Assembly: GCA_945903445.1 (NCBI GenBank)
Contig: CAMDNZ010000007.1
Span: 1 to 64,000 of the forward strand
Source of the DNA: Bordetella parapertussis
Lineage (GTDB): Bacteria > Pseudomonadota > Gammaproteobacteria > Burkholderiales > Burkholderiaceae_B
Length of the DNA stretch: 64,000 nt
Reading direction: 5' to 3'
In this document: positions 1-9,031 of the stretch, one piece after another
Numbering within the stretch: position 1 is the first letter of the stretch
How the letters are laid out: each line of letters opens with the position of its first letter
Program-made: the position numbers and the translations under genes
The notes under the pieces: model-generated
What the model was told of the DNA's origin: nothing
What the model saw: the letters and a program-made list of their open reading frames with translations, nothing else
The model's database searches: none

Positions 1-979
1 AGTCGGCCAGGTACATCGGCGCGCTGCGGGCATAGCCTTCGTCCGCGCCACCCAAGGGATGAGCGAAGCGCTGGCCGGCCAGCGCTTCGCCCTTGCAGGT
101 GGCCACGATCTCGCCGGTGCGATGCCAGTGCTTCAGGCAGGCTTCCACCCGTTCGGCGGCGATCAGCAGGAGCGGACCGGTCGCCGGCTCGGGCGTCACG
201 CGCACCAAAGCGTAGTCCAGCTCGGGGTTGGCGTTCAGCGCCTGGTTCGACGGAATGGTCCAGGGCGTCGTGGTCCAGATCACGACCGCGCCGGCTTCGA
301 CTTCCGGCACGCCGAAGGCCGCGGCCAGGGCCGCGCGATCGGTGAAAGGGAAAGCCACGTCGATGGCCGGATCCTTGCGGTCGGCGTATTCGACCTCGGC
401 TTCGGCCAGGGCCGATCCGCAATCGAAACACCAGTTCACCGGCTTCAAGCCCCGGAACACATAGCCTTTTTCCAAGATACGACCCAAGGCACGCAACTCG
501 TCGGCTTCGTTGCCGTGCGCCATCGTCAGGTAGGGACGATCCCAGTCGCCCAGCACGCCCAATCGTTGAAAATCGGCCTTCTGGCGGGCGATCTGCTCGG
601 TCGCATAGGCGCGAGCGCGCGACTGCACCTCAGCCACGGGTAGGTGCTTGCCGAATTTTTTCTCGATCTGGATTTCGATGGGCATGCCATGGCAATCCCA
701 GCCCGGCACGTAGTGCGCGTCGTAGCCCGCCATATTGCGGCTTTTGACGATGATGTCTTTCAGAATCTTGTTGACGGCGTGGCCCGTGTGAATGTCGCCG
801 TTGGCGTAGGGCGGGCCGTCGTGCAGCACGAACCGGGGGCGGCCCACGCTGGCCGCGCGAATGGCCTCGTAGACGCGATTCTCTTGCCATTGCGCGACCC
901 ACACGGGTTCACGGCGTGCCAGATCGCCCCGCATGGGGAAAGCGGTGTCTGGCAAATTGAGGGTCGTTTTATAGTCCAT
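1..979 (-). CDS. ileS: Isoleucyl-tRNA synthetase, N-terminal part (cut by window edge)
   Basis: Charges tRNA-Ile with isoleucine in the cytoplasm. Read on the minus strand from an ATG at 979 (MDYKTTLNLPDTAFPMRGDL), the frame stays open to the window edge. It gives the class I signature PPYANGDIHTGH, the family version of the HIGH ATP-binding motif, near residue 60, followed by the start of the editing (CP1) domain with WTTTPWTIPSN. About 326 of the roughly 940 residues are present. The start overlaps the end of ribF by 11 bases, so the two are probably co-transcribed as ribF-ileS, the usual order in proteobacteria. The family call is firm; the C-terminal KMSKS half lies outside the window. 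Confidence 0.96.
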   Translation of the reverse strand, partial: MDYKTTLNLPDTAFPMRGDLARREPVWVAQWQENRVYEAIRAASVGRPRFVLHDGPPYANGDIHTGHAVNKILKDIIVKSRNMAGYDAHYVPGWDCHGMPIEIQIEKKFGKHLPVAEVQSRARAYATEQIARQKADFQRLGVLGDWDRPYLTMAHGNEADELRALGRILEKGYVFRGLKPVNWCFDCGSALAEAEVEYADRKDPAIDVAFPFTDRAALAAAFGVPEVEAGAVVIWTTTPWTIPSNQALNANPELDYALVRVTPEPATGPLLLIAAERVEACLKHWHRTGEIVATCKGEALAGQRFAHPLGGADEGYARSAPMYLAD

Positions 980-1937
980 GTACGGCAAAATAAGCTCGCG
1001 CCTGTTGCGCGTCGTGCGCAATGGCGGCAGTCAAGGTCGCTAGGTCGGGGAATTTTTCTTCGTCCCGCACATAATGCAGGAGTTGGACGCGGACGAGTTT
1101 ACCGTACGCGTCAATGGGGGCCGCTAAATCGAGCAGATGCGGTTCGAGCAGGACACGGCCGTTGTCTTCGACGCTGGGGCGCACCCCCAGGCTGGCCACG
1201 GCAGGTAGCGGTCGGTCGATCGCGCCATGCACGACGGCGACGTAGATACCGGAGCGCGCCGCACAACGCGGGGCCACGCGTATATTCAGCGTGGGATAAC
1301 CCAGCGTGCGGCCCAGCTTCTGGCCGTGGATGACATGGCCACCCATAGCGTAGGGGCGGCCCAATAAATGGGCGGCGTGGGGCAGATCGCCCACGGCCAG
1401 CGCGGTACGTACTTCCGAGCTGGACACCCGATGGCCGTGCTGATCGGTGACGTCGGGCAGCGTTTCCACCGAAAACCCCAGGCGGCGGCCCGCATCGCGC
1501 AGGGTTTGAACATCGCCAGCGCGTTTGTGACCGAACCGGAAATCTTCGCCGACCAGCAAATACTTGGTCTGCAAACCCGCCAGGAACTGTTCGATAAAGG
1601 CGTTCGGCCTCAGGTCGGCCAGTGTCGCGTCGAACTTCTGTAGCAGCACTTGCCGCACGCCGTGACGGGCCAATGCGTCCAGCTTGTCGCGCAGGCCGGA
1701 AATGCGGGTCGGGGCCAATTCAGGGCGATGGGCCAGTTCGGCGAAATACTCACGCGGATGAGGTTCGAACGTCATCACCGTGGGCGTCAGCCCGTTTGCG
1801 CGAGCGGCCTCGTCCACGTGGGCCAGCATGGCTTGGTGGCCACGGTGGACGCCGTCGAAATTGCCTATGGTCAGCGCAGCGGGTGCGCGCAAAGCGAGGG
1901 GCGGCAAGCCGCGAAAGATTCGGAGCATCGGTTTCAC
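969..1937 (-). CDS. ribF: Bifunctional riboflavin kinase / FAD synthetase
   Basis: Converts riboflavin to FMN and then to FAD. The 322-aa product has the N-terminal nucleotidyltransferase domain, with GNFDGVHRGH (HxGH-type ATP site) at about residues 26-35, and a C-terminal flavokinase domain with GRTLGYPTLNI. The length is normal for the family. The longest start is a GTG at 1937; an in-frame ATG at 1928 (MLRIFRGLPP) is an equally plausible start. It is transcribed towards ileS, overlapping its start by 11 bases, and lies back to back with purN, leaving less than 30 bases for both promoters. Confidence 0.96.
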   Translation of the reverse strand: MKPMLRIFRGLPPLALRAPAALTIGNFDGVHRGHQAMLAHVDEAARANGLTPTVMTFEPHPREYFAELAHRPELAPTRISGLRDKLDALARHGVRQVLLQKFDATLADLRPNAFIEQFLAGLQTKYLLVGEDFRFGHKRAGDVQTLRDAGRRLGFSVETLPDVTDQHGHRVSSSEVRTALAVGDLPHAAHLLGRPYAMGGHVIHGQKLGRTLGYPTLNIRVAPRCAARSGIYVAVVHGAIDRPLPAVASLGVRPSVEDNGRVLLEPHLLDLAAPIDAYGKLVRVQLLHYVRDEEKFPDLATLTAAIAHDAQQARAYFAVHGL

Positions 1938-1956
1938 GCCAAGAGTTTACAATTTC

Positions 1957-2679
1957 ATGTTGGCTCTATCCCGGATTTTTACTTTGTCGGACTCTTTTTC
2001 TTTGCTCGACCCGCAGGCCCCGCCCCCCGATCGCCCTCGTCGGCTGGTCATTCTGATCTCTGGACGGGGCAGCAACATGCAGGCTTTGGTGAACGCTTGC
2101 GCAAGCCAGGGCTGGCCCGCCAAGGTGGTCGCCGTCATCGCGAGCAAGCCCGATGCGCCGGGATTGGCCTGGGCCGCCGAGCAGGGCATCGCCACGAAAG
2201 GTCTGAATTTCCGGGATTATCCGCTGCGGGAAGCGTTCGATTCGGCGCTGGCGAGCGAAATCGACAGCCATCGCCCTGATTATGTGTTGCTGGCCGGCTT
2301 CATGCGGGTGCTGACCCCAGGCTTCGTCGCCCATTTCACGGGTCGGCTGGTGAACATCCATCCGTCCTTGTTGCCTGCGTTTCCGGGGCTGCATACCCAT
2401 GCGCAGGCGTTGGCGACTGGTGTGCAGGCACACGGTTGCACCGTACACTTCGTCACGCCGGTACTCGATCACGGTCCCATCATCGCGCAGGGCTGTGTGC
2501 CCGTGCTGGCCGACGACACGCCCGACGACCTGAGCCGACGGGTGCTGGCTGTCGAACACACCGTCTATCCGGCCGCCGTCAAATGGCTGGTCGAAGGCCG
2601 CGTCACCCTTACCGCCGATCAGCGCGTCCTGGTCGAAGGCCAATCGCAACGGCTATTTTGGCCTACCCAGCAGGCGTGA
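1957..2679 (+). CDS. purN: Phosphoribosylglycinamide formyltransferase
   Basis: Transfers a formyl group from 10-formyl-tetrahydrofolate to GAR in purine synthesis. Visible motifs are the phosphate-binding ISGRGSNMQAL, the active-site stretch IHPSLLPAFPG with its catalytic Asn just before it (NIHPS), and HGCTVHFVTPVLDHGPII. From the ATG at 1957 the product is 240 aa, about 25 residues longer than E. coli PurN. The extra N-terminal residues precede RRLVILISGRGSN and may mean that a later start is used. The gene is divergent from ribF and is followed after 17 bases by the RsmB-family gene, probably in one transcript. Confidence 0.94.
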   Translation: MLALSRIFTLSDSFSLLDPQAPPPDRPRRLVILISGRGSNMQALVNACASQGWPAKVVAVIASKPDAPGLAWAAEQGIATKGLNFRDYPLREAFDSALASEIDSHRPDYVLLAGFMRVLTPGFVAHFTGRLVNIHPSLLPAFPGLHTHAQALATGVQAHGCTVHFVTPVLDHGPIIAQGCVPVLADDTPDDLSRRVLAVEHTVYPAAVKWLVEGRVTLTADQRVLVEGQSQRLFWPTQQA

Positions 2680-2696
2680 GCCGCAGGATACCTTTT

Positions 2697-4304
2697 ATGA
2701 CTCAATCTCCTCCCAAGCGTCCCGCTGTCAAGCGTGCCTTTTCGACCTTTGCTGACAGTCGCCGTGAGGCGGCTGCCGCAACCGGTAGTCGTCCCGCCAA
2801 GCCATCGCGGCCGGCAGGCTCGAAATCCGCTGGCAAGACCAGCAGCAATAAGGCTGCTGCGGGTAAGTCCACGCGTGGCGCGGCTTCGGCGCCCTCGCAG
2901 CACAGCCGTTTCGGCGTCGTCAATAGCGCCGACTCGCGCTTCATCGGCGCACTGCGTGCCGCCAATGCGCCACCGCCCACGCCAGTGCCGCCCGCTGCTA
3001 TCCGTATCGACCAGGTGCAAAGCGCGTTGGGCGAGATATTGCAGTGGTCCAGCGCAGCCGATACGGCCTTGTCGAGCTGGTTGCGCGCGCATCGCGAGTT
3101 GGGTATGCGCGACCGCAGCGAGCTGGCCGAAGCCGTCTACGACGCGCTGCGCCATTTGCGTCGTTATCAGCATCTGGCCGAAGGCGGCCCGGGTCCGGCG
3201 TCCCGCCGGTTGGCCATTCTGGCGCTGGATGCCACACTGCCACGCGATACCTTATTGCCGGTGCTGAAGGAAGACGAAAGCGAGTGGTTGCATCGCTCGC
3301 GCAGCGTGCGCGACGACACTCTGGCCCCCGCGGTGCGCGCCAGTCTGCCCGATTGGCTATACGAAAAGCTGGTCGAATTGGACGACACCGCCGATCTGGT
3401 GGCCGCCTTGAATCGGCCTGCCGCTTTGGACATTCGAGTCAATCCCATGTCGGCCGTTCGCGAGAAGGTCTTGGCCGGACTTCAACATGGTCCGGCGGCG
3501 AAGTTCTCGCCCCAGGCCACGCCTTATTCTCCGTGGGGCATCCGCATGCAGGGGCGCCCCGCCATTAATCGCTGGCCGCAATTCGAGCGCGGCGAAATCG
3601 AAGTGCAGGACGAGGGCAGCCAATTGCTGGCCCTATTGGTCGGCCCGAAACGCGGCGAGATGGTCATCGACTTCTGCGCGGGCGCGGGTGGCAAGACATT
3701 GCTGTTGGGGGCGTTGATGCGCTCGACCGGTCGTCTGTATGCCTTCGATGTGTCGGCCAAGCGTCTGGCCAAGGCAAAGCCGCGCTTTGCCCGTAGCGGC
3801 TTGTCCAACGTGGTGCCGGTCATCATCGACAGCGAAAACGATGTGCGCGTCAAGCGTTTGGCCGGTAAGGCGCAGCGGGTGCTGGTGGATGCGCCGTGCA
3901 GCGGTGTGGGCACCTTGCGACGCAACCCCGATTTGAAATGGCGCCAACATCCAGGCGGCGTGGCCGAGCTGTGCGCTTTGCAGCGCCGTATTCTCGCCAG
4001 CGCCTCGCGCTGCGTGGCCCCGGGTGGGCGTCTGGTCTATGCCACATGCAGTTTGCTGCCCGAAGAAAACCAGGATCAGGCCGAGTGGTTTCTGCGCCAG
4101 TACCCGGACTTCGAGCAGGTCGACGTGCGCAACATTCTGGACAAGCGGACGGGTGAACTGGACTGCGATGGCCCCTTATTGCAACTGCGCCCGGATCGTC
4201 ATGGTACCGACGGTTTCTTCGCGGCCGTGTTTCAGCGCAAGGGCGCAGCGCCCGCTGCGACGAAGGAAGTAGCGAGCGATGAGACCGACGCTTCGGAGGC
4301 TTGA
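2697..4304 (+). CDS. RsmB/NOP-family rRNA cytosine-C5 methyltransferase
   Basis: A SAM-dependent RNA m5C methyltransferase of the RsmB (Sun/Fmu) family. The 535-aa product has a basic, Ala/Ser/Lys-rich, probably disordered N-terminal extension of about 100 residues and then a NusB-like helical region. The catalytic domain follows, with SAM motif I DFCAGAGGKTLLLG, the motif IV cysteine in DAPCSGVGTLRRNPDLKW and the nucleophile cysteine motif VI in YATCSLLPEEN. The start is the ATG at 2697, 17 bases after purN; an upstream reading frame overlapping purN is ignored. The two conserved cysteines make an active methyltransferase likely. Whether the target is 16S C967 as in E. coli RsmB is inferred. 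Confidence 0.92.
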   Translation: MTQSPPKRPAVKRAFSTFADSRREAAAATGSRPAKPSRPAGSKSAGKTSSNKAAAGKSTRGAASAPSQHSRFGVVNSADSRFIGALRAANAPPPTPVPPAAIRIDQVQSALGEILQWSSAADTALSSWLRAHRELGMRDRSELAEAVYDALRHLRRYQHLAEGGPGPASRRLAILALDATLPRDTLLPVLKEDESEWLHRSRSVRDDTLAPAVRASLPDWLYEKLVELDDTADLVAALNRPAALDIRVNPMSAVREKVLAGLQHGPAAKFSPQATPYSPWGIRMQGRPAINRWPQFERGEIEVQDEGSQLLALLVGPKRGEMVIDFCAGAGGKTLLLGALMRSTGRLYAFDVSAKRLAKAKPRFARSGLSNVVPVIIDSENDVRVKRLAGKAQRVLVDAPCSGVGTLRRNPDLKWRQHPGGVAELCALQRRILASASRCVAPGGRLVYATCSLLPEENQDQAEWFLRQYPDFEQVDVRNILDKRTGELDCDGPLLQLRPDRHGTDGFFAAVFQRKGAAPAATKEVASDETDASEA

Positions 4305-4316
4305 CTAAGGTTTTTT

Positions 4317-4342
4317 CCTGATCTCGCGCGAGCAGGATCAGG
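4317..4342. terminator. Inverted repeat between convergent genes
   Basis: Arms CCTGATC and GATCAGG enclose a second small palindrome (TCGCGCGA). It lies 13 bases after the methyltransferase stop and overlaps the stop of the convergent secreted-protein gene. A run of six T lies on its left side rather than after it, so it is not a textbook intrinsic terminator in either direction. The position between converging genes is the main reason for this call. Confidence 0.35.
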
Positions 4343-4739
4343 GCAGGATGACGATGTCGATCTTGCGCGAGTGGTTGCGGTCCAACTGCTGAAAGTTGGC
4401 GCTATAGGCCAGTTGGGTGAATTTACCCGCCGCATCGAGCGGGGCGTGATAAATCACCTGGCTGACGGGCAGCACCTGCGGGCGGCACGACCGGATGCTG
4501 TGCAATTCGGTCGTTTGGCCGATGTGGGCGCGGCCTATCGACGGCTCGGACACCATGTAAACATTGGGGCTGGCGAGCGTCTGGCATGTTCGCCTGTCGA
4601 TTTCGAAAAACGTTGCCAGCACCTTGGTTTCGCCTGCGCGGATCGTCATCGCTTGTGCCTGGGCGTGGTGTGCGGGCCAGGCACAAGCGACGACTCCCAC
4701 CAGAGCTAGGACGCTTGGCCCTATTGAAATAATGGTCAT
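4338..4739 (-). CDS. Small secreted protein of unknown function
   Basis: From the ATG at 4739 (MTIISIGPSVLALVGVVACA) the 133-aa product begins with a hydrophobic signal peptide ending near AHHAQAQA, a good signal peptidase I site. The mature part is about 100 residues with two cysteines (RRTCQT and SIRSCRP) that could form a disulphide. Alternating hydrophobic stretches suggest a beta-sandwich. An upstream ATG at 4799 would put charged residues before the signal peptide and is less likely. I do not recognise the family. The gene is convergent with the RsmB-family gene and has its own upstream region shared with the desaturase gene. Confidence 0.6.
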   Translation of the reverse strand: MTIISIGPSVLALVGVVACAWPAHHAQAQAMTIRAGETKVLATFFEIDRRTCQTLASPNVYMVSEPSIGRAHIGQTTELHSIRSCRPQVLPVSQVIYHAPLDAAGKFTQLAYSANFQQLDRNHSRKIDIVILP

Positions 4740-5039
4740 TTCGCGGCTTAATTCGACTTTGTTGGGTTTTAAAGACGCTTTAAATAATTTTATTGGCATG
4801 ATAGCTATAGGGCTTTGACAGTCTGGCGGTAAGATCGGCTGCTACGCACGCGTATAGGCCTATCGGGTAAGCGTAGTGCATTTCGTTTCGAGCGCGGGCG
4901 GAAAATCCTGGTGTTTTATCCAGCAACTCGCGCTTTAGTCCTTGATTTGATTCGAGAACTAAATTGAAACCCTCATGTCGTAGTTGTCAGCGGTACGTTA
5001 AAATTCACTTTCTTTCACGTGTGGGGCGCTAAACGCTTT

Positions 5040-6251
5040 ATGGATTCGATCCTCTCCTTCATTTCCGGCGGTTTCACTCAGGCCACCTGGTGGCAATTGG
5101 TGATTTACACGCTGGTCTTGACGCACATCACTATCGCCAGCGTCACGATTTTTCTTCATCGTAGCCAAGCGCACCGGGGGCTCGATCTGCACCCCGCAAT
5201 CATGCATTTCTTCCGGTTCTGGCTGTGGCTCACCACGGGCATGGTAACTAAGGAGTGGGTCGCTATCCACCGCAAGCACCACGCTAAATGCGAGCGCGAG
5301 GGCGATCCTCACTCGCCCATGATGTTCGGCATCTGGAAGGTGCTGTTTCGCGGCGCCGAACTCTATCGTTTCGAATCCAAGAACAAGGAAACCCTGGCCA
5401 AGTTCGGTCACGGCACGCCCAACGATTGGCTCGAAACCAACGTCTATACGCGTTTTTCCGCCAAGGGCATTCTGATCATGCTGGCGATCAACGTTATGCT
5501 GTTCGGTGCCATGGGCGTTACCATCTGGGCCATTCAGATGGCATGGATTCCTTTCTGGGCCGCCGGCGTCGTCAACGGTATCGGTCACTTCTGGGGCTAT
5601 CGCAATTTTGCCAGTCCCGATACCAGCACGAACCTCGTACCCTGGGGTATCGTGATCGGCGGCGAAGAGCTGCATAACAACCACCACGCTTATGGCACGT
5701 CGGCCAAGTTTTCAAGCAAGTGGTACGAGTTCGATATCGGCTGGATGTATATCTCGGTGCTGAAAGCCGCGGGCTTGGCCAAGGTCAAGAAGGTCGCTCC
5801 CAAGCTGCGTCTCGAGTCGGGCAAGTCCACGATGGATCTGCAAACCTTGCAAGGCGTGATCACCCATCGCTACGAAATCATGGCGCGCTACGGTGAATTG
5901 CTCAAAGTGGCTGCGCGCGAAGAACTGTCCCGCTTGAAAACCGCCCGCAGCAGCGACGCCGATACCCAATGGGCCTCCTTACACCGCGTGCGCCGCTGGG
6001 TGCATCGCAGCGACGACGCTTTGCAACCGGCGCAACGCGCTGAAATCGATCAGGCCTTGGCCTTGTCGCCCGACACGTCGCTGTCGCGTCTGGTTGCCAT
6101 GCGTCGCGAGCTGGGTCGGGTGTGGGAAAGCTCCAGCGCGAGCAGCGAGCAGCTTTTGGCTGATTTGCAGGCTTGGTGCCACCGTGCCCAGCAAAGCGGT
6201 ATCGCCGGGCTCGAGCAGTTCGCGCTGCGTCTGCGCCGCTACGCGGCATGA
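5040..6251 (+). CDS. Membrane fatty-acid desaturase (acyl-CoA delta-9 type)
   Basis: Introduces a double bond into acyl chains using a di-iron centre at the cytoplasmic face of the inner membrane. The three histidine boxes of the family are intact: HRSQAH (residues 40-45), HRKHH (77-81) and HNNHH (212-216), with hydrophobic membrane hairpins between them. The 403-aa length includes a C-terminal extension of about 120 polar residues beyond the desaturase core, as is common in betaproteobacterial homologues. I chose the ATG at 5040 (MDSILSFISG); a GTG 21 bases upstream is in frame. The stop overlaps the start of the helicase gene (ATGA-type overlap), so the two are probably translationally coupled. 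Confidence 0.9.
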   Translation: MDSILSFISGGFTQATWWQLVIYTLVLTHITIASVTIFLHRSQAHRGLDLHPAIMHFFRFWLWLTTGMVTKEWVAIHRKHHAKCEREGDPHSPMMFGIWKVLFRGAELYRFESKNKETLAKFGHGTPNDWLETNVYTRFSAKGILIMLAINVMLFGAMGVTIWAIQMAWIPFWAAGVVNGIGHFWGYRNFASPDTSTNLVPWGIVIGGEELHNNHHAYGTSAKFSSKWYEFDIGWMYISVLKAAGLAKVKKVAPKLRLESGKSTMDLQTLQGVITHRYEIMARYGELLKVAAREELSRLKTARSSDADTQWASLHRVRRWVHRSDDALQPAQRAEIDQALALSPDTSLSRLVAMRRELGRVWESSSASSEQLLADLQAWCHRAQQSGIAGLEQFALRLRRYAA

Positions 6252-8569
6252 TGCTGGATAGCCTCAACCCCGAACAACGCGCTGCAGTCACACTCGAACC
6301 GCAACACGCCCTGGTACTTGCCGGGGCGGGTAGTGGCAAGACTCGGGTGCTGATCACCCGGATGGCCTGGCTGATTCAAACCAGCCAGGCCAGTCCGTTT
6401 TCACTACTGGCCGTGACGTTTACCAACAAGGCATCGCGCGAGATGTTGACGCGCATGTCCTCGATGTTGCCCTTGGACCCACGCGGGCTGTGGATCGGTA
6501 CGTTTCACGGCTTGTGCAATCGTTTGTTGCGCACGCATCACCGCGATGCGGGTTTGCCGCAGACTTTCCAGATTCTGGACACGGCCGATCAGTTGGCCGC
6601 ACTCAAGCGGATGTTCAAGGCCAATAGCCTGGACGACGAGAAATTTCCGCCGCGCGACGTTCAACGCTTCATCAATGGTGCCAAGGAAGAAGGCAAGCGG
6701 TCCAGCCACGTCGATACCGACGACAGCTATCACCGTCGCCTGGCCGAAATTTATCGCTTGTACGAAGAGCAGTGTCAGCGTGAAGGCGTCTGCGATTTCG
6801 CCGAATTGCTGCTGCGCTGTTTTGAGCTGCTGCGCGATAACGCGCCCTTGCGCGAACACTATCAGCGACGTTTCCGCCACATCCTGGTCGACGAGTTCCA
6901 GGATACGAACACCTTGCAGTACAAGTGGCTGCAACTGTTGGCCGGTGGCGGTGCGAAAATCTTTGCCGTGGGCGACGACGATCAATCGATCTATGCGTTT
7001 CGCGGCGCGAATGTCGGCAACATGTCCGATTTCGAACGCGACTATGCACGCGGCAATGTGATCCGCCTGGAGCAGAACTATCGCTCTTACGGCCACATTC
7101 TGGATGCTGCCAACGCATTGATCGACAACAACAGCAATCGCTTGGGTAAGAACCTCTGGACTGACCAGGGCGAAGGCGAACCTATTCGAGTCATTGAGAT
7201 GGCCAGCGATGCGCTGGAGTCTCAGTGGGTGACCGACGAGATTCGTAGTCTCGTCAACGACGGTCACGCACGCAACGAAATCGCTATTTTGTATCGCAGC
7301 AATGCCCAATCCCGGGTGATGGAGCACGGGCTGTTCTCTGCCGGTATTCCCTATCGCGTGTATGGGGGCTTGCGCTTTTTCGAGCGGCAAGAGATCAAGC
7401 ATGCCTTGGCGTACTTGCGGCTGCTGGCCAATGCCGAGGACGACACCTCCTGGATGCGGGTGGTCAATTTTCCCGCTCGCGGCATCGGAGCGCGCACGCT
7501 AGAGAATTTGAGCGACGCCGCCCGAGCGCACGATACCAGTCTGTCGGGAGCCGTTGCTCGGGTGAGCGGCAAGGGCGGCTCCAATCTGATGCAGTTCGCC
7601 GAGCTGATTGCTCGCATGACGCGCGAGACGGCCGACTTGGGATTGCCTGAGATGGTCGAGCACATGTTGCACGAAAGCGGCCTGTTGACGCATTATCTGG
7701 GCGAGAAAGAAGGCGCCGAACGCGTCGAAAACCTGCGCGAATTGGTCACGGCTGCGGCCGTTTTTGCTGCCGAGGAAAACCTCGAAGGTTTGCCCGCTGG
7801 GCGCGTGCCAAAGCACGACCCGGCTGCGACGTTGAACGCGGGCGTGGCCGATGCCGAGCTGCCCGAGGGCGTGGTCGTCCAGGCATTGACGCCGCTGGCG
7901 GCGTTTCTGTCGCACGCTGCGCTAGAGGCTGGCGACAATCAAGCCGACGCCACACAAGAAGCCGTTCAATTGATGACGGTGCATGCGGCCAAGGGTTTGG
8001 AGTTCGATGTCGTTTTCATCACGGGTCTGGAAGAAGGCTTGTTTCCTCACGAAAACAGCGCACTCGAAGCGTCCGGCCTGGAAGAAGAGCGCCGCTTGAT
8101 GTATGTGGCCATCACTCGTGCCCGCGAGCGGCTGTATCTCAGCCTGGCCCAGAGTCGCATGTTGCACGGCCAGACGCGCTACGCGATGCGTTCGCGCTTT
8201 TTGGAAGAGATTCCAAACGAGCATTTGAAATGGCTGACACCCCGGCTGGGCGTGCCGTCCGCCAACGGTTTCCGCGGCGGCGATACAAATGGTTGGCAGC
8301 GTGGGGCCAGCGGTCGCCTGGATGCGTTTGCACGGCAGCCGACAGGTCAGATCGCGCCGCGTCAGCCGCGTGGCGTGGCTTCTGGTGTAACCATCGGCGA
8401 TCAGCACTTCCGAATCGGTCAGGGTGTACATCACACGCGTTTCGGCGAAGGCACTATCATAGGTCTAAGCGGTTCGGGCACCGATGCCCAAGCCCAGATT
8501 CACTTCCGCGAGGTGGGGCCCAAGACACTCGCCTTGGGCATTGCCAAGCTGGACATTACGCAGGGTTGA
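6248..8569 (+). CDS. uvrD: UvrD/Rep-family ATP-dependent DNA helicase
   Basis: A 3'-5' superfamily 1 helicase acting in repair and replication. All motifs are visible in order: I GAGSGKTRVL, Ia TFTNKASREM, II DEFQDTN, III GDDDQSIYAFRGA, IV EQNYRS, V TVHAAKGLEFDVVFITG and VI EERRLMYVAITRARERLY. The C-terminus has the basic tail and the small domain RFGEGTIIGLSGSG typical of UvrD. The product is 773 aa from the first of two adjacent ATGs (6248 and 6251), overlapping the desaturase stop by four bases. UvrD is preferred over Rep because of length and the C-terminal domain, but the distinction rests on reading alone. Confidence 0.93.
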   Translation: MMLDSLNPEQRAAVTLEPQHALVLAGAGSGKTRVLITRMAWLIQTSQASPFSLLAVTFTNKASREMLTRMSSMLPLDPRGLWIGTFHGLCNRLLRTHHRDAGLPQTFQILDTADQLAALKRMFKANSLDDEKFPPRDVQRFINGAKEEGKRSSHVDTDDSYHRRLAEIYRLYEEQCQREGVCDFAELLLRCFELLRDNAPLREHYQRRFRHILVDEFQDTNTLQYKWLQLLAGGGAKIFAVGDDDQSIYAFRGANVGNMSDFERDYARGNVIRLEQNYRSYGHILDAANALIDNNSNRLGKNLWTDQGEGEPIRVIEMASDALESQWVTDEIRSLVNDGHARNEIAILYRSNAQSRVMEHGLFSAGIPYRVYGGLRFFERQEIKHALAYLRLLANAEDDTSWMRVVNFPARGIGARTLENLSDAARAHDTSLSGAVARVSGKGGSNLMQFAELIARMTRETADLGLPEMVEHMLHESGLLTHYLGEKEGAERVENLRELVTAAAVFAAEENLEGLPAGRVPKHDPAATLNAGVADAELPEGVVVQALTPLAAFLSHAALEAGDNQADATQEAVQLMTVHAAKGLEFDVVFITGLEEGLFPHENSALEASGLEEERRLMYVAITRARERLYLSLAQSRMLHGQTRYAMRSRFLEEIPNEHLKWLTPRLGVPSANGFRGGDTNGWQRGASGRLDAFARQPTGQIAPRQPRGVASGVTIGDQHFRIGQGVHHTRFGEGTIIGLSGSGTDAQAQIHFREVGPKTLALGIAKLDITQG

Positions 8570-8573
8570 GAAC

Positions 8574-8879
8574 ATGGCCGACGATGATTTGCACGACCCC
8601 CTGACTACGGCGGCGTTGCGCGCCGAAATCGAGGAAATCGATCAGCAATTGATGTTGCTTTTGGGCTTGCGATTTCGCTGTTCCGATCAATTGTCGGAAG
8701 AGTTGATCAAAGAGAATGGCGATTCGGTGCCCGGCGATGGCGAAGACCGCATCCCCGCGATGGAGGAGCTGGCCCGTGATACGGGTGTTTCGCCTGCGCT
8801 GGCGATTGCCCTGCTGCGTGCGGTGGCCCGAGAAGTGATCGAGAACCACGAGCGCATCAAGGCGAGTCGATCGCACTGA
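8574..8879 (+). CDS. Chorismate-mutase-like (AroQ type) small protein
   Basis: The 101-aa all-helical product begins MADDDLHDPLTTAALRAEIEEIDQQL, the usual opening of AroQ-class chorismate mutases (LRxEIxxID..L..LL..R), with an arginine pair (LRFRCSDQL) in helix 1 and a second helix-turn-helix (ALAIALLRAVAREVIENHE). AroQ enzymes convert chorismate to prephenate. The lysine expected in the active site after the first helix is not obvious, so catalysis is unproven. It starts five bases after the helicase stop and probably shares its transcript. No other aromatic pathway gene is near. Confidence 0.62.
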   Translation: MADDDLHDPLTTAALRAEIEEIDQQLMLLLGLRFRCSDQLSEELIKENGDSVPGDGEDRIPAMEELARDTGVSPALAIALLRAVAREVIENHERIKASRSH

Positions 8880-9031
8880 GGCTTCAACCTCGGCGGTTCG
8901 ACGGGCGTCGTCAGGCGGTCGAGCCGGCACGAGCGCTAGCGCGGCTGAAGATCATTTGTACTGCCGCGATCCTTCACGCCATTCGTATCGCTCACACCAG
9001 AAAACCGCATTGGCGATCCGCCTACACCCGT

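Noticed and set aside
4371..4709. Plus-strand frame opposite the small secreted protein
   Set aside because: The minus-strand frame has a convincing signal peptide; this one has no supporting feature.
6404..7402. Minus-strand frame of 332 codons inside the helicase gene
   Set aside because: It is the antisense of conserved helicase motifs and has no recognisable product.
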